Shown piece by piece: positions 26,151-34,242 of a DNA stretch of 56,321 bases. Under the pieces are notes generated by a model. It had not been told where the DNA came from, did not search any database, and saw only the letters and a program-made list of their open reading frames with translations. Every line of letters starts with the position of its first letter. The stretch's first letter is position 1. This DNA is from Bryobacterales bacterium. GTDB lineage: Bacteria > Acidobacteriota > Terriglobia > Bryobacterales > UBA6623. The translations under genes and the position numbers were made by a program. The DNA is taken from NCBI GenBank assembly GCA_022824585.1, contig JAJDZN010000249.1, positions 1-56,321 on the forward strand, written 5' to 3'.

Positions 26151-26498
26151 CTAGCCCGGATTCGACTGCTTCGGCTTCGATCCCGGCGGCGGCGCCATGA
26201 TCGTCAGCACGACAAGGTTCGCCGGGCCCGGGTTCGCGAGCGAGTGCGGCTCGCCCTCGCGAGCCAACACGAGGTCTCCACTCTCTATGCGCTCGGTCCG
26301 CTCGCCGACGGTCACGTCGCCGCAGCCCTCAAGCACCAAGTAGAGCTTGTCCTGCCCGGCATGGGAGTGCAGCTGGTGGGCCTGCCCCGGCAGGAAGCAG
26401 TTCAGCCCGGAGAAGACCTGCTCGCCCGAGAGCAGGTCTGCCTTGGCCATCTTGAGGCCAGAGAAGACCGCCCGCTCGGCGATCCGGCGGACGATCAT
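26151..26498 (-). CDS. Small cupin-domain protein
   Basis: 115 residues, single cupin barrel. Motif 1 is HQLHSHAGQDKLYLVLEG (two His then Glu-like spacing) and motif 2 is GDLVLAREGEPHSLANPG, together giving a metal-site His set. It may bind a metal and a small molecule, as a sensor, isomerase or dioxygenase. The ATG at 26498 overlaps the stop of the Spy-like gene (ATGA), so it is the last gene of the ECF sigma operon that starts at 28068. That makes a sensory or stress-related role more likely than plain metabolism, though this is inference. Confidence 0.82.
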   Translation of the reverse strand: MIVRRIAERAVFSGLKMAKADLLSGEQVFSGLNCFLPGQAHQLHSHAGQDKLYLVLEGCGDVTVGERTERIESGDLVLAREGEPHSLANPGPANLVVLTIMAPPPGSKPKQSNPG

Positions 26499-26857
26499 CG
26501 GCCTTCGTTCGCCACTTGGATGAGCTGGTTGAAGAGCTGGTTCTGCTCGGGCGTGAGGTATTGGACGATGCGCTGGTGCGCCTCGAGCTGGTTCCACTTC
26601 AGTTCGCCGAGCAGTTCGGCCTCTTGCATGATCACGTCGTCGAGGATGGCCCGGATCTGCTCCATCTGGCTTGGATTGAGCGAGAGTTCCTCGGCCAAGT
26701 CCTGCAGCGTCGCTTCGATGCGGAACTCCGTGCTCCGCTCTTCCTCGAACGCCTCCATCAGGTTCGAACTGAGCAGGCCGGTCGCGAAGCCGCTGAAGAA
26801 AATCACGGCGAGGACGCCAGCTGCCTTGCCAACCGAGCCTGCCGAGAAGCCCTGCAC
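26495..26857 (-). CDS. Membrane-anchored Spy/CpxP-like helical protein
   Basis: 120 residues. One transmembrane or uncleaved signal helix (AAGVLAVIFFSGFATGLL, about 12-29) is followed by an all-helical, acidic domain. Two segments, 'ELSLNPSQMEQI' and 'YLTPEQNQLF', resemble the LTxxQ motifs of the periplasmic chaperone Spy and the sensors CpxP/CnrX. So it may be a periplasmic stress or metal sensor. The start is a GTG whose G is the last base of the upstream TAG (TAGTG), and its end overlaps the cupin start, so the three genes are translationally linked. No metal ligands stand out. Confidence 0.65.
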   Translation of the reverse strand: MQGFSAGSVGKAAGVLAVIFFSGFATGLLSSNLMEAFEEERSTEFRIEATLQDLAEELSLNPSQMEQIRAILDDVIMQEAELLGELKWNQLEAHQRIVQYLTPEQNQLFNQLIQVANEGR

Positions 26858-27360
26858 TACCGTCCCGCGCCCCCTGAGTGCATCACGACCGCCAGCATCG
26901 TGCTGCGGTTCAGGTCAATGTCGCAACCGAGCCGGACATTGCAGTAGTCCGCGCTCTCCGGAGGCTCGGCCAGGACGCTCTGGGCGATGTTCTCCACTTG
27001 GGGTTCGGCCGAGGCTTGGTAAGCGGTGGCCCCGAAGAGCACAAACAGCCAAGCGGAGCAGGCGAGAACGAGGCGGCGGGCGACGAGCGGCTGGAAGAAG
27101 ATGTCCCAGAACGGGGGCTGGCGCCGGGATTGAATGTCGCGCAGAATCTTGCGGTGGAAGCCAGGCGCCGGCCCGAGGCTGCTGTCGGACGGCATGTCGA
27201 AGCTACCAAACAGCCCGGAAATTCCCGCCATCTCCTCGATCACTCGGCGATCGCTTGGGTTTCGCGCCAAGCGCTCCTCGTACTCGCTGCGGCCCTGATC
27301 TCCGAGCTGGCCGGCCAGGTACGCCTCTAGGTTCTCCTCTAGGTACTTGTCCATCCCCAT
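26857..27360 (-). CDS. Probable transmembrane anti-sigma factor
   Basis: 167 residues. The N-terminal about 50 residues (YLEENLEAYLAGQLGDQG, then RRVIEEMAGISGLFGSF) have the acidic helical look of an anti-sigma domain but lack the HxxxCxxC zinc motif. One transmembrane helix follows (LVLACSAWLFVLFGATAY, about 97-114) and then a periplasmic tail with two cysteines (CNVRLGC). It sits 30 bp behind an ECF sigma gene, the usual place for its antagonist. The Cys pair outside the membrane could be a redox switch, which is speculation. It shares a TAGTG junction with the Spy-like gene. Confidence 0.65.
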   Translation of the reverse strand: MGMDKYLEENLEAYLAGQLGDQGRSEYEERLARNPSDRRVIEEMAGISGLFGSFDMPSDSSLGPAPGFHRKILRDIQSRRQPPFWDIFFQPLVARRLVLACSAWLFVLFGATAYQASAEPQVENIAQSVLAEPPESADYCNVRLGCDIDLNRSTMLAVVMHSGGAGR

Positions 27361-27390
27361 GTCCCCCTCGGCTCGTTCCTGCCGCGCATT

Positions 27391-28068
27391 TTACAAAACC
27401 TCGCCGGGCTCGTCCGCGCGGAGTTGCTCAGCCGCCTTGACAAGTTTCTTGCGAGCTCGGAAAAGCTTCACCTTGATGGTGTTCTCGTTGATCCCCGTCT
27501 TCACCGCCAGCTCGTCCACGGTCAGTCCTTCGACTTCCTTTTGAAACAGCAACATGCGCTCCTCTTCCGAGACGTGCTCGAGCAGCTTGAGCAAGTAGTC
27601 GCGCCGCGACGTCTGCTCCTCGGCGCTCGGTGCGGTGTCGGCCGCGCGGGCCGAACTCTCGACGATCTCGTCGACGTCTTCGCCCAAGTCGCCCTCGAAG
27701 ACCACCCGGCGACTCTTGAGCCTGCGCAGGTAGTCGTAGGTCTCGTTCATCGCGATCTTGTAGATCCACGTGGACAGCGACGATCGCATGTCGAACTTCT
27801 TCAGCGCGAAGAAGACTTTGGTGAACACCTGTTGCGCTACATCCTCGGCGTCGATGCTCCGTCGCACCATCCTCAAGGCGAGGCTGTATACCATGTTCTG
27901 GTGCTGTTGGACGATGAGAGCGAACGCTTCCTCGTCACCACCCTTGGCGCGGCGCACGACTTCGGCTTCTGAAGCGGTCTCGTACGGCACGAAGCGATCT
28001 GAGCGCACTCCACCGAGGCAAGTCACCGGACTGCGCTGCCCTGCAAGCAAACCTGTCGTTCCAGCCAT
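27391..28068 (-). CDS. ECF RNA polymerase sigma factor
   Basis: About 225 residues from the ATG at 28068; an in-frame extension to 28182 has no sigma-like sequence. Region 2 is 'AFALIVQQHQNMVYSLALRMVRRSIDAEDVAQQVFTKVF' in outline (residues about 54-92) with DAEDVAQQVF as the core-binding hallmark. An acidic linker with many Asp/Glu/Ser follows (EGDLGEDVDEIVESS), then region 4 with the HTH 'GLTVDELAVKTGINENTIKV'. It directs RNA polymerase to a small regulon. Genes downstream encode a putative anti-sigma factor, a Spy-like protein and a cupin, all coupled. A 179-bp gap separates it from the ZAS anti-sigma gene. Confidence 0.9.
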   Translation of the reverse strand: MAGTTGLLAGQRSPVTCLGGVRSDRFVPYETASEAEVVRRAKGGDEEAFALIVQQHQNMVYSLALRMVRRSIDAEDVAQQVFTKVFFALKKFDMRSSLSTWIYKIAMNETYDYLRRLKSRRVVFEGDLGEDVDEIVESSARAADTAPSAEEQTSRRDYLLKLLEHVSEEERMLLFQKEVEGLTVDELAVKTGINENTIKVKLFRARKKLVKAAEQLRADEPGEVL

Positions 28069-28247
28069 GTGAGTTTGTTGGACGCACGACCGGCGCAGCA
28101 GGTTGCAGATTGGATGCAAGAAATTGAGTTTATCGCTATGGGGCTCACCTGCGAAATCGCCCTGCGGCAGGGGCAGCTTCACAGCCGCGCCCCCCAGCGG
28201 CCGCCCGACGATGCCAGATCGGCCCGCGAGCGATTGCGGGCTGAGGC

Positions 28248-28919
28248 CTACGCGGCGCTGTCCACGCTTTGGAACAGTATCACCCTGCTGCTGGGAATCG
28301 GCTGGCCGAACAGCGTCGCGGGCCGGAACTTGCTGGTCAGCAGCGTGTTGGCCAATTGTCGGTGGGCGCGGCCCTCTAGTGGCCCCTGCGTGACGATCAT
28401 GTAGTCATACACTCCGCCGTGGGCGTCGATGTAGGCCACCACCGCGATCTCGTCGGCCACCGGATACGGCGAGGGCAGCGTCATCATCGGGGCACTCACG
28501 ACCGGGCTGGCCAAGAAACGCAGCGGCACGTCGTCGGCATGGGCCACCGGCTCCATCCAGACCGCCGACAGCAGCATCGGCACCAAGATCAGAGCCATCA
28601 GCAGGCCGCCCAGGACGGGCACGGTGATCGGCCGCAGCCAGTTGCCGAACCGGACCTGTCGCCGTTTCCAAGACATTAGCGGCCGATCGCGCATGAGCGC
28701 CTCGACCGACAGCGCGCTGAGGATGCGAACTTCCAAGCTTTTAGGCGGTGCCGCGACTGGAAGCGCGGCCAGCAGGCTGCCGACCGTTTCCTCGCGCTCG
28801 TTCTGCGCGTGGCACTTCGCGCAGCGAGCCAAGTGCCACCGGACCAACAGTGTCTCGGTCAGCCCGAGAGCGCATTCCCGATACCGATCAAGTCGGCGTG
28901 AAATCCAACCACATGTCAT
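28248..28919 (-). CDS. ZAS-type anti-sigma factor with a TonB C-terminal-like periplasmic domain
   Basis: 223 residues from the ATG at 28919. The zinc-binding anti-sigma motif HxxxCxxC is H29, C33, C36 in WHLARCAKC. A transmembrane helix spans about 98-121 (PITVPVLGGLLMALILVP and on). The outer part, about 150-220, reads SPYPVADEIAVVAYIDAHGG, 'GRAHRQLANTLLTSKFRPA', then a short GxPxxS/VILF strand: the layout of a TonB C-terminal domain (YP..., strand, helix, F-x-PA, strand). So the sensor end resembles the part of TonB that touches outer-membrane receptors. The stop of the partner sigma gene is 4 bp upstream. The TonB likeness is by eye only. Confidence 0.75.
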   Translation of the reverse strand: MTCGWISRRLDRYRECALGLTETLLVRWHLARCAKCHAQNEREETVGSLLAALPVAAPPKSLEVRILSALSVEALMRDRPLMSWKRRQVRFGNWLRPITVPVLGGLLMALILVPMLLSAVWMEPVAHADDVPLRFLASPVVSAPMMTLPSPYPVADEIAVVAYIDAHGGVYDYMIVTQGPLEGRAHRQLANTLLTSKFRPATLFGQPIPSSRVILFQSVDSAA

Positions 28920-28923
28920 TGTT

Positions 28924-29571
28924 CTACTCCAACTGCCATCTTGCGCTCCGCGGCGCGATCGATGGGGCATAGCGCAGCAGGTGGCGCTTCAACGCCTCCC
29001 GGCCGCGCAGGATCCTTGACTTCACCGTCCCTAACGGAACCCCCAGCGTGTCCGCGATTTCGCCGTAGCTGAAACCCTCGACATCGCGCAGCACGACGGC
29101 CTCGCGGAAGCGCGGATCGAGGGCTTGCAGGGCGCCGTTGAGAATGTCGCGACGCTCCCGGTCAGTTGTGTGCTCGAAAGGAGTCGCTGACTCGGAGCGG
29201 AACGAGTCCGAGAATTCGTGCGCTTGGCCATGCACCGACGACTCGCTGACCTCCCAGACACGATGCCGCGAGAACCAGCGCCGCTTGTTAGAAGCTTCGT
29301 TGGTCGCGATGCGGTAGAGCCAAGTCTTGAACGTGGACGAGCCGCGAAAGCCGTCGACCCTGCGGAAGACCTTGACGAAGACCTCCTGGGTCACATCCTC
29401 GGCGTCGGCCTGATTGTCGATCAACCTGCAGACGTAGCTGTAAACCGGGCGCTGGTAGCGGCGCAACAGCAGCTCGTAGCTTCGGGGCTCTCGCGCCTTG
29501 AGGCCGCAGACCAAGTCCGCGTCGAGGTCGGACTCGGCGAGTGCGCACGGAAGTATCGTCTTGGGGGACAC
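28924..29571 (-). CDS. ECF RNA polymerase sigma factor (RpoE-like)
   Basis: 215 residues, GTG start (an in-frame TAA lies a few codons upstream, so no earlier start exists nearby). Region 2: 'SYELLLRRYQRPVYSYVCR' and NQADAEDVTQEVFVKVFR. Region 4: 'LQALDPRFREAVVLRDVEG' and the HTH FSYGEIADTLGVPLGTVKSR. The gene for a ZAS anti-sigma factor starts 4 bp after the stop, giving a standard sigma/anti-sigma operon. Probably an envelope-stress or nutrient-sensing sigma; targets are unknown. It is the first of two ECF modules that lie in tandem on the minus strand. Confidence 0.92.
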   Translation of the reverse strand: MSPKTILPCALAESDLDADLVCGLKAREPRSYELLLRRYQRPVYSYVCRLIDNQADAEDVTQEVFVKVFRRVDGFRGSSTFKTWLYRIATNEASNKRRWFSRHRVWEVSESSVHGQAHEFSDSFRSESATPFEHTTDRERRDILNGALQALDPRFREAVVLRDVEGFSYGEIADTLGVPLGTVKSRILRGREALKRHLLRYAPSIAPRSARWQLE

Positions 29572-29834
29572 GGTAGTGGGCGCGCCGATTTAGGCTAGCA
29601 GGTGATCTCGCATCGAGCCATCTCGCGACAGCCCTCGTCTGACCAGACACCGAGGGGCGGGGAATTGTTCCTGCGGTGTTCGTTGCGGTGCGGCGTCGCA
29701 TTGCGAGCGGCATGAGCGCGCCCTGCTGGTCGCGCGGCCCTGGGGAGTGCGTGACAATGCTGCGAAACCTGCGCTGCTGCACGGTCTTCCCAGTAGTCGT
29801 CGAAGCGAGTGCAGAGACGGCACAGCGAACGGTG

Positions 29835-29863
29835 CTGACAGGGGTTGGCTTTTTTGGTACAAT
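29835..29863 (+). promoter_or_regulatory. Strong sigma-70-like promoter CTGACA-N17-TACAAT
   Basis: -35 CTGACA (29835-29840), exactly 17 bp, -10 TACAAT (29858-29863): five of six matches to each consensus hexamer. It faces the CoA-transferase gene at 30052 and would give an untranslated leader of about 180 nt. I see no small ORF or clear riboswitch in that leader. The rest of the 480-bp gap 29572-30051 must also hold the promoter of the minus-strand sigma gene; no other site stands out. Confidence 0.6.
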
Positions 29864-30051
29864 TGAATTCCGTAAACCCTTTTGGATTCATAGGCAGACT
29901 CATCGCAGACTGCCGGAGTCCTGCTGGTACGAGAACCGCTCCTCGCATCCCCGCTTGCGCGGTGCTTTACGAACATCCGCGCCTACCACGGCTGAGTATT
30001 GCCGGATGAGGTCGAGTTCTTGACTCAGCCCAGGCGTCCACCAAACCTCCG

Positions 30052-31899
30052 ATGGCAAGCGAATCAGGAAAGGACGGCACTGAGGGCGCCGAGAAACCGC
30101 GCGCCAAGGCCGATTCGGGCGCAGCCGGGACAGCGCTTCGCGAGAGCGCAGCGAAAGGCTCCGCCAAGAAGGGCGTCGCGAAGAAGCCCTCGGCCCGGAA
30201 GTCTGCCAGCACCGAACAGGCCGCCGCCGCTGGCAAGACTGGCGGCAAGCGGCCCCCGACAACCGCTCCGAAGGCAGCTGCCAAGAAACGGACAGCTGCT
30301 CCGAGGTCTTCGAGCAAAGCCGCCACAGTGCCGGCCGAGGAAGAATCTACCGAAAAGAAGACCACTGCAGCGCGCAAGAAGGCGTCTTCGGATACCAAGA
30401 CTGCCGCCCAGTCTGCTGTGCCCGGCAGCGGCGAGGCGACGGCCGAGGCTCCGACCGATACGAGGGCCAAGGCGGCGCCCAAGAAGGCAGCAAAGGAGCC
30501 CGCCGCGACTGACAAGCCCGGGGCGGCCAAGGGGACCGCGCGGAAGCAGACCGCGGCCCCGAAGGCACAGAAATCCACCAGGCGAGCCCCCTTGCCGGGC
30601 CCGGAAATCAAGCGGGCCCCCAAGAAGTCCATCGAGAAGACGACAACTCACGAAAAACTGGAGACTGCTGAGCAGAAGGAAGTTGAGGACGGTCGGCGGC
30701 CGTTGGACGGAATCCGGGTCCTTGACCTGAGCCGACTCCTTCCAGGCCCGTATGCCAGCCACATCTTGGCCAGCTTCGGCGCGGATGTGATCAAGGTCGA
30801 GAAGCCGGGCGAGGGGGATTACATGCGCGAGTACCTCCCTCAGACTCAAGGCTTCAACGCGACATTCCTCACGATCAACCGAGGGAAGCGAAGTATCTCG
30901 CTCGATTTGCGCAAGCCAGCAGGCAAGGAGGTCTTCCGTGCATTGGTGGAGCGTTCCGACGTCGTCCTGGATGGATTTCGCCCCGGTGTGATGGATAAGC
31001 TGGGGCTGGGCTACCAAGCCCTTGGCGAAATCAATCCCAAGATCATCTATGCAGCGCTGACGGGATACGGCCAGACCGGCCCGAACGCCCAGCAGGCCGG
31101 CCACGACCTGAACTACCTGGCGCTGTCCGGCATGCTGGACCTGCTCGGGGACGCCCAGGGCGTGCCGTTGGTGCCCGGCATCCAGATCGCCGACGTGGCA
31201 GCCGGGGCGCTGCCCACTGTGATCGGGATCCTGCTCGCACTCCAACACCGCAACAAGACCAAGGCCGGGCAATTGGTCGATATCTCGATGTTCGACTCGT
31301 TGCTCGGCCTGATGCCCGTGCAGATCGCGAACTACACCGCGACCAAGCGGCGGCCGAAGCGCGGACAGGAACGTCTGTTCGGGCGTTACGCCTGTTACAA
31401 CATCTATCCCGTCCGCAACGGACGCTTCATGGTGGTGGCTGCGCTGGAACCTAAGTTCTGGGCTGGGCTATGCAAGGCGATCGACCGTGAGGACCTGATA
31501 CAGGACCAGTACGTCGAAGGTCATGCGCAAGACATCTTGATCGCCGAGCTGACGCGGATCTTCCAGAAGAAGCAGGTGGACGAATGGATGGAGATCTTCG
31601 CTGAAGTTGACGCCTGCGTCACAGAAGTGCGGGAGATCTCTAGGTCCGTCCAAGACGACCATGTGGCCCAGCGCGGCTTGATCACGCCCATCCGCGGGAA
31701 GGATGGAGAAGTCTACGAGCAGCTAGGGGTTTTTCCGAAGCTATCCGATGCCCCCGGCTACATCGCGGGCGACGCCCCTTTGCGCGGTCAGCACACGCGC
31801 CAAATCCTGAGGTCTCTCAAGTATCCCGCGAAGCAGATTGACGAGATGGTAGCCGCCAAGGTTGTCGAGGAGTCGGGGAGCACCGGCGGCAAAGGCTAG
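30052..31899 (+). CDS. CaiB/BaiF CoA-transferase or alpha-methylacyl-CoA racemase with a histone-H1-like N-terminal tail
   Basis: 615 residues. The enzyme part (about 217-600) begins with PLDGIRVLDLSRLLPGPYAS and has 'TGYGQTGPNAQQAGHDLNYL' with H351-D352 and a further Asp at 381 (IQIADVAAG), the His/Asp arrangement known from alpha-methylacyl-CoA racemase; Asp in this area is also the nucleophile of class III CoA-transferases. Residues 1-215 are not part of that family: they are Lys, Ala, Thr, Pro and Ser in repeats such as AAPKKAAKEPAAT, KKGVAKKPSARK and KAAAKKRTAAP, like histone H1 or AlgP. There is no Met between residues 2 and 257, so a later ATG start would destroy the enzyme; a TTG near residue 218 cannot be excluded. 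A strong promoter lies 190 bp upstream. Confidence 0.85.
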   Translation: MASESGKDGTEGAEKPRAKADSGAAGTALRESAAKGSAKKGVAKKPSARKSASTEQAAAAGKTGGKRPPTTAPKAAAKKRTAAPRSSSKAATVPAEEESTEKKTTAARKKASSDTKTAAQSAVPGSGEATAEAPTDTRAKAAPKKAAKEPAATDKPGAAKGTARKQTAAPKAQKSTRRAPLPGPEIKRAPKKSIEKTTTHEKLETAEQKEVEDGRRPLDGIRVLDLSRLLPGPYASHILASFGADVIKVEKPGEGDYMREYLPQTQGFNATFLTINRGKRSISLDLRKPAGKEVFRALVERSDVVLDGFRPGVMDKLGLGYQALGEINPKIIYAALTGYGQTGPNAQQAGHDLNYLALSGMLDLLGDAQGVPLVPGIQIADVAAGALPTVIGILLALQHRNKTKAGQLVDISMFDSLLGLMPVQIANYTATKRRPKRGQERLFGRYACYNIYPVRNGRFMVVAALEPKFWAGLCKAIDREDLIQDQYVEGHAQDILIAELTRIFQKKQVDEWMEIFAEVDACVTEVREISRSVQDDHVAQRGLITPIRGKDGEVYEQLGVFPKLSDAPGYIAGDAPLRGQHTRQILRSLKYPAKQIDEMVAAKVVEESGSTGGKG

Positions 31900-31932
31900 G
31901 ACCTTCGCCCTGGAAACCCTACGGCGCCGCCA

Positions 31933-33240
31933 TTAGCGGTCCGGCAGTGCGCAGAGCGCCGGGCGAAACGCGGCGATGAACGCGTCTACGTCCGCCGTGG
32001 AAATGTTGAGCGGCGGGCTGATGCGGATCACGTTTCCGTAGAGCCCGCCCTTGCCGATGAGCAAGCCTCGCTCCCGAGCCTCTTCCATGAGTCGGTCGGT
32101 CTGGCGGCTGGCTGGCTCCTTCGTTTGGCGATCACAGACGAGTTCCAGCGCTTGCATCAAGCCGACTCCACGCACGTCTCCGATCAGCGGGAACTCGGCC
32201 TGAAGTGCTGCTAACTGTTTCGCAAGATAAGCGCCTACGTGCGCGGAGTTTGCCAGCAGGTCCTGCTCGGCGATGAAATCGACCACTGCCGCGGCCGCAG
32301 CGGTAGTGACCGGGTTGCCGCCAAAGGTTGACAGCGTGAGGAAGCGCATCGAATCGGCGATTTCCGGACGGGCCACGGTGGCACCGATGGGCAGGCCGTT
32401 GCCCAAGCCCTTGGCTAGCGTGATGACTTCCGGCACCACATCGTAGTTCTCGATTCCAAACCACCGGCCGGTCCGGCCGCAGGCAGCCTGCACCTCGTCG
32501 CAAACGAAGATCCCGCCATGCTCGCGCACTATGTCGGTGACGATCTTGAAGTACTCCTTGGGCGGGGTAATGAAGCCGCCGATTCCTTGGATCGGCTCGG
32601 CGATGAAGCCCGCCACGGTCCCAGAGGTTGATGTCTCAATCAATTCCTTCACATCGGTTGCGCAGGCTATGTCGCAGGACGGATAGGTCTTGCCGAACGG
32701 GCAGCGGTAGCAGTATGCATTGTGCGCGTGGACGACTCCGGCGCCCGGCGCCTCCGGCCCCCTCCACACGCTCTGGCCGGTCAGCGCCCGGCCGCCGGAG
32801 GTTCTGCCGTGGTAGCTATGGCGGAGCGCGACGATCTCGGTGTTTCCGGTATAGCAGCGGGCGAGCTGGATTGCAGTCTCGTTCGCTTCAGACCCACTGT
32901 TGGTAAAGAAGGACTTGGTCAGCTTCCCGTCGGGTGAGACCTTGGCAAGCTTGGCGGCCAGGTCGATCTGGGGGCGGGTAGGGAAGAGGGTCGAGACATG
33001 ATGCAGGCGGTCTACCTGCTGGTGTATGGCGGCATTGACACGGTCGTTCAGATGACCGACGCTGATGGTGACGATGCCGCCGAAGAAGTCGAGGTACTGC
33101 TTGCCGGCCGAGTCCCAAACGTATTGATCCTTGGCCCGTTCGACGACCAGCGGGCGGTCGAAAAAATGGAACACCGCCGGGAACAAGTACTGCCTGCCGG
33201 CCAGGATCAGTTCGTCGCGGTCGTTGCGATTCGACGGCAC
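31933..33240 (-). CDS. Class III aminotransferase (AGXT2-like)
   Basis: 435 residues, GTG start. PLP-binding features: NSGSEANE at 114-121, DEVQ at 248-251, and the Schiff-base Lys277 in TLAKGLGNGLP. It resembles alanine-glyoxylate or beta-alanine/aminobutyrate aminotransferases. A Cys-rich insertion at 177-193 (C177-x2-C180-x8-C189-x3-C193) lies between the PLP and substrate regions; similar Cys-rich stretches occur in AGXT2 relatives. The usual DEVQTGFGR is DEVQAACGR here. It converges on the CoA-transferase gene (33 bp apart) and lies 91 bp downstream of the GDPD gene on the same strand. Confidence 0.9.
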   Translation of the reverse strand: MPSNRNDRDELILAGRQYLFPAVFHFFDRPLVVERAKDQYVWDSAGKQYLDFFGGIVTISVGHLNDRVNAAIHQQVDRLHHVSTLFPTRPQIDLAAKLAKVSPDGKLTKSFFTNSGSEANETAIQLARCYTGNTEIVALRHSYHGRTSGGRALTGQSVWRGPEAPGAGVVHAHNAYCYRCPFGKTYPSCDIACATDVKELIETSTSGTVAGFIAEPIQGIGGFITPPKEYFKIVTDIVREHGGIFVCDEVQAACGRTGRWFGIENYDVVPEVITLAKGLGNGLPIGATVARPEIADSMRFLTLSTFGGNPVTTAAAAAVVDFIAEQDLLANSAHVGAYLAKQLAALQAEFPLIGDVRGVGLMQALELVCDRQTKEPASRQTDRLMEEARERGLLIGKGGLYGNVIRISPPLNISTADVDAFIAAFRPALCALPDR

Positions 33241-33331
33241 CCTTGCATTGTGCCGTATCGTGCCAGGCCGGGGGCAGCCGGGCGCCTCGCCGGTTCCCGC
33301 GAGACCGTCTGCGTGTTCGGCCGCAGACGGC

Positions 33332-33991
33332 TCAGCGCCCCAAGACCCTTGCCAGCAAGCCGGGCTCGTCGGTGATGATGCCGTCGACGTTGAGGGCCAA
33401 TAGGCGGCGCATCTCGGACTCGCTGTTGACCGTCCAGGCCAGCACTTTGAGATCCTCGTCGTGGACCTCCTCGATGAAGTTGCGCGAGGCGAGGCGGAAC
33501 TGCGGGATCACGAAGTCGATCGGGCTGTTGAAGCGGGTCTCTTCGTCTTGGGTGCGATTGAAGATAAACCCGAGCTGGATGTCGGGCAGCAAGTCATGCA
33601 CCTTGTTCAACATCTTCGTGTGAAAGCCGCTGATCATGGTCCGGCTGATCTCGGCGTGTGCCTGAATCAGCTCGATCGCCTGTTCTTCGAAGCCCGGCTC
33701 CTTGAGCTCGATATCGAGGAATGCGCGGCCCGAAAAACGCTTCAGCACATCTTCGAAGAGGGGAATCTCGTAGCCATCTCCCAAGTCGCGGAACTTCGCG
33801 TACGGAGTCGATGGCACAGAGTGGCGCCCCGCGACCGAACTATGCACCACGACCAGCTGGCCATCGCCGGACCGGCGCACGTCCAGCTCGACGCCGTCAG
33901 CACCCTGAGAGAGCGCGTGCTCGAAGCTCGGCACGGTGTTTTCCGTGTGTCCCTTGGCACCGCGGTGTCCGATGATGGTGGCTTGTTGCAT
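33332..33991 (-). CDS. Glycerophosphodiester phosphodiesterase
   Basis: 219 residues, a compact single GDPD domain with no signal peptide. The N-terminal GHRGAKGHTENT carries the His-Arg and Glu-Asn pair, 'GADGVELDVRRSGDGQLVVVH' the metal-binding Glu-x-Asp and catalytic His, and 'FLDIELKEPG' the third acidic residue. It releases sn-glycerol-3-phosphate from deacylated phospholipids. The final part (LAWTVNSESEMRRLLALNVDGIITDEP) is the family's closing motif. A TATAAT-like hexamer lies at 34116-34121 on this strand, about 125 nt upstream. It diverges from the galactonate-dehydratase-like gene. Confidence 0.92.
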   Translation of the reverse strand: MQQATIIGHRGAKGHTENTVPSFEHALSQGADGVELDVRRSGDGQLVVVHSSVAGRHSVPSTPYAKFRDLGDGYEIPLFEDVLKRFSGRAFLDIELKEPGFEEQAIELIQAHAEISRTMISGFHTKMLNKVHDLLPDIQLGFIFNRTQDEETRFNSPIDFVIPQFRLASRNFIEEVHDEDLKVLAWTVNSESEMRRLLALNVDGIITDEPGLLARVLGR

Positions 33992-34183
33992 GAGCTTGCG
34001 TCCTGGGATTCTGCCAGCCGCGAAGAGCGGCTGCGCTGCGGCGACCGGTTAGAGAGAAATACGAGGGCAGGCGTGCCCGGATGGCCGACAGCGGAAGAGC
34101 ATCACAGAAGAAGGTATTATACCCCCGCTCGCGCAACTCGCCGCTGGCGCGGAAAAGAATTTCCCGCGGAGAGGCGCTGCGCA

Positions 34184-34195
34184 CCTGCCGGCAGG
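34184..34195. promoter_or_regulatory. 12-bp perfect palindrome upstream of the galactonate-dehydratase-like gene
   Basis: CCTGCCGGCAGG lies 47 bp before the ATG at 34243, in the divergent gap shared with the GDPD gene. A second imperfect inverted repeat (CGCGG...CCGCG) is at 34148-34168. Either could be an operator; no regulator gene is adjacent. Confidence 0.3.
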
Positions 34196-34228
34196 CTTCG
34201 GTCGATGGAAATGTCGAGTCGAATCGGC

Positions 34229-34234
34229 TAGAGT
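34229..34234 (+). promoter_or_regulatory. -10-like box (TAGAGT) 8 nt before the enolase-superfamily gene
   Basis: TAGAGT is followed by eight bases and then the ATG at 34243. No Shine-Dalgarno site fits in this space, so a leaderless mRNA is likely. Confidence 0.35.
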
Positions 34235-34242
34235 AACTGCCA

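Noticed and set aside
29590..30023. Frames on both strands in the gap between the sigma gene and the CoA-transferase gene
   Set aside because: They have Arg/Ser-rich, low-information translations and lie over the promoter. No start with a ribosome site.
30064..31272. 402-codon minus-strand frame antisense to the CoA-transferase gene
   Set aside because: It is a mirror of the coding bias; its Leu/Gly-rich start reflects the Lys/Ala repeats on the other strand.
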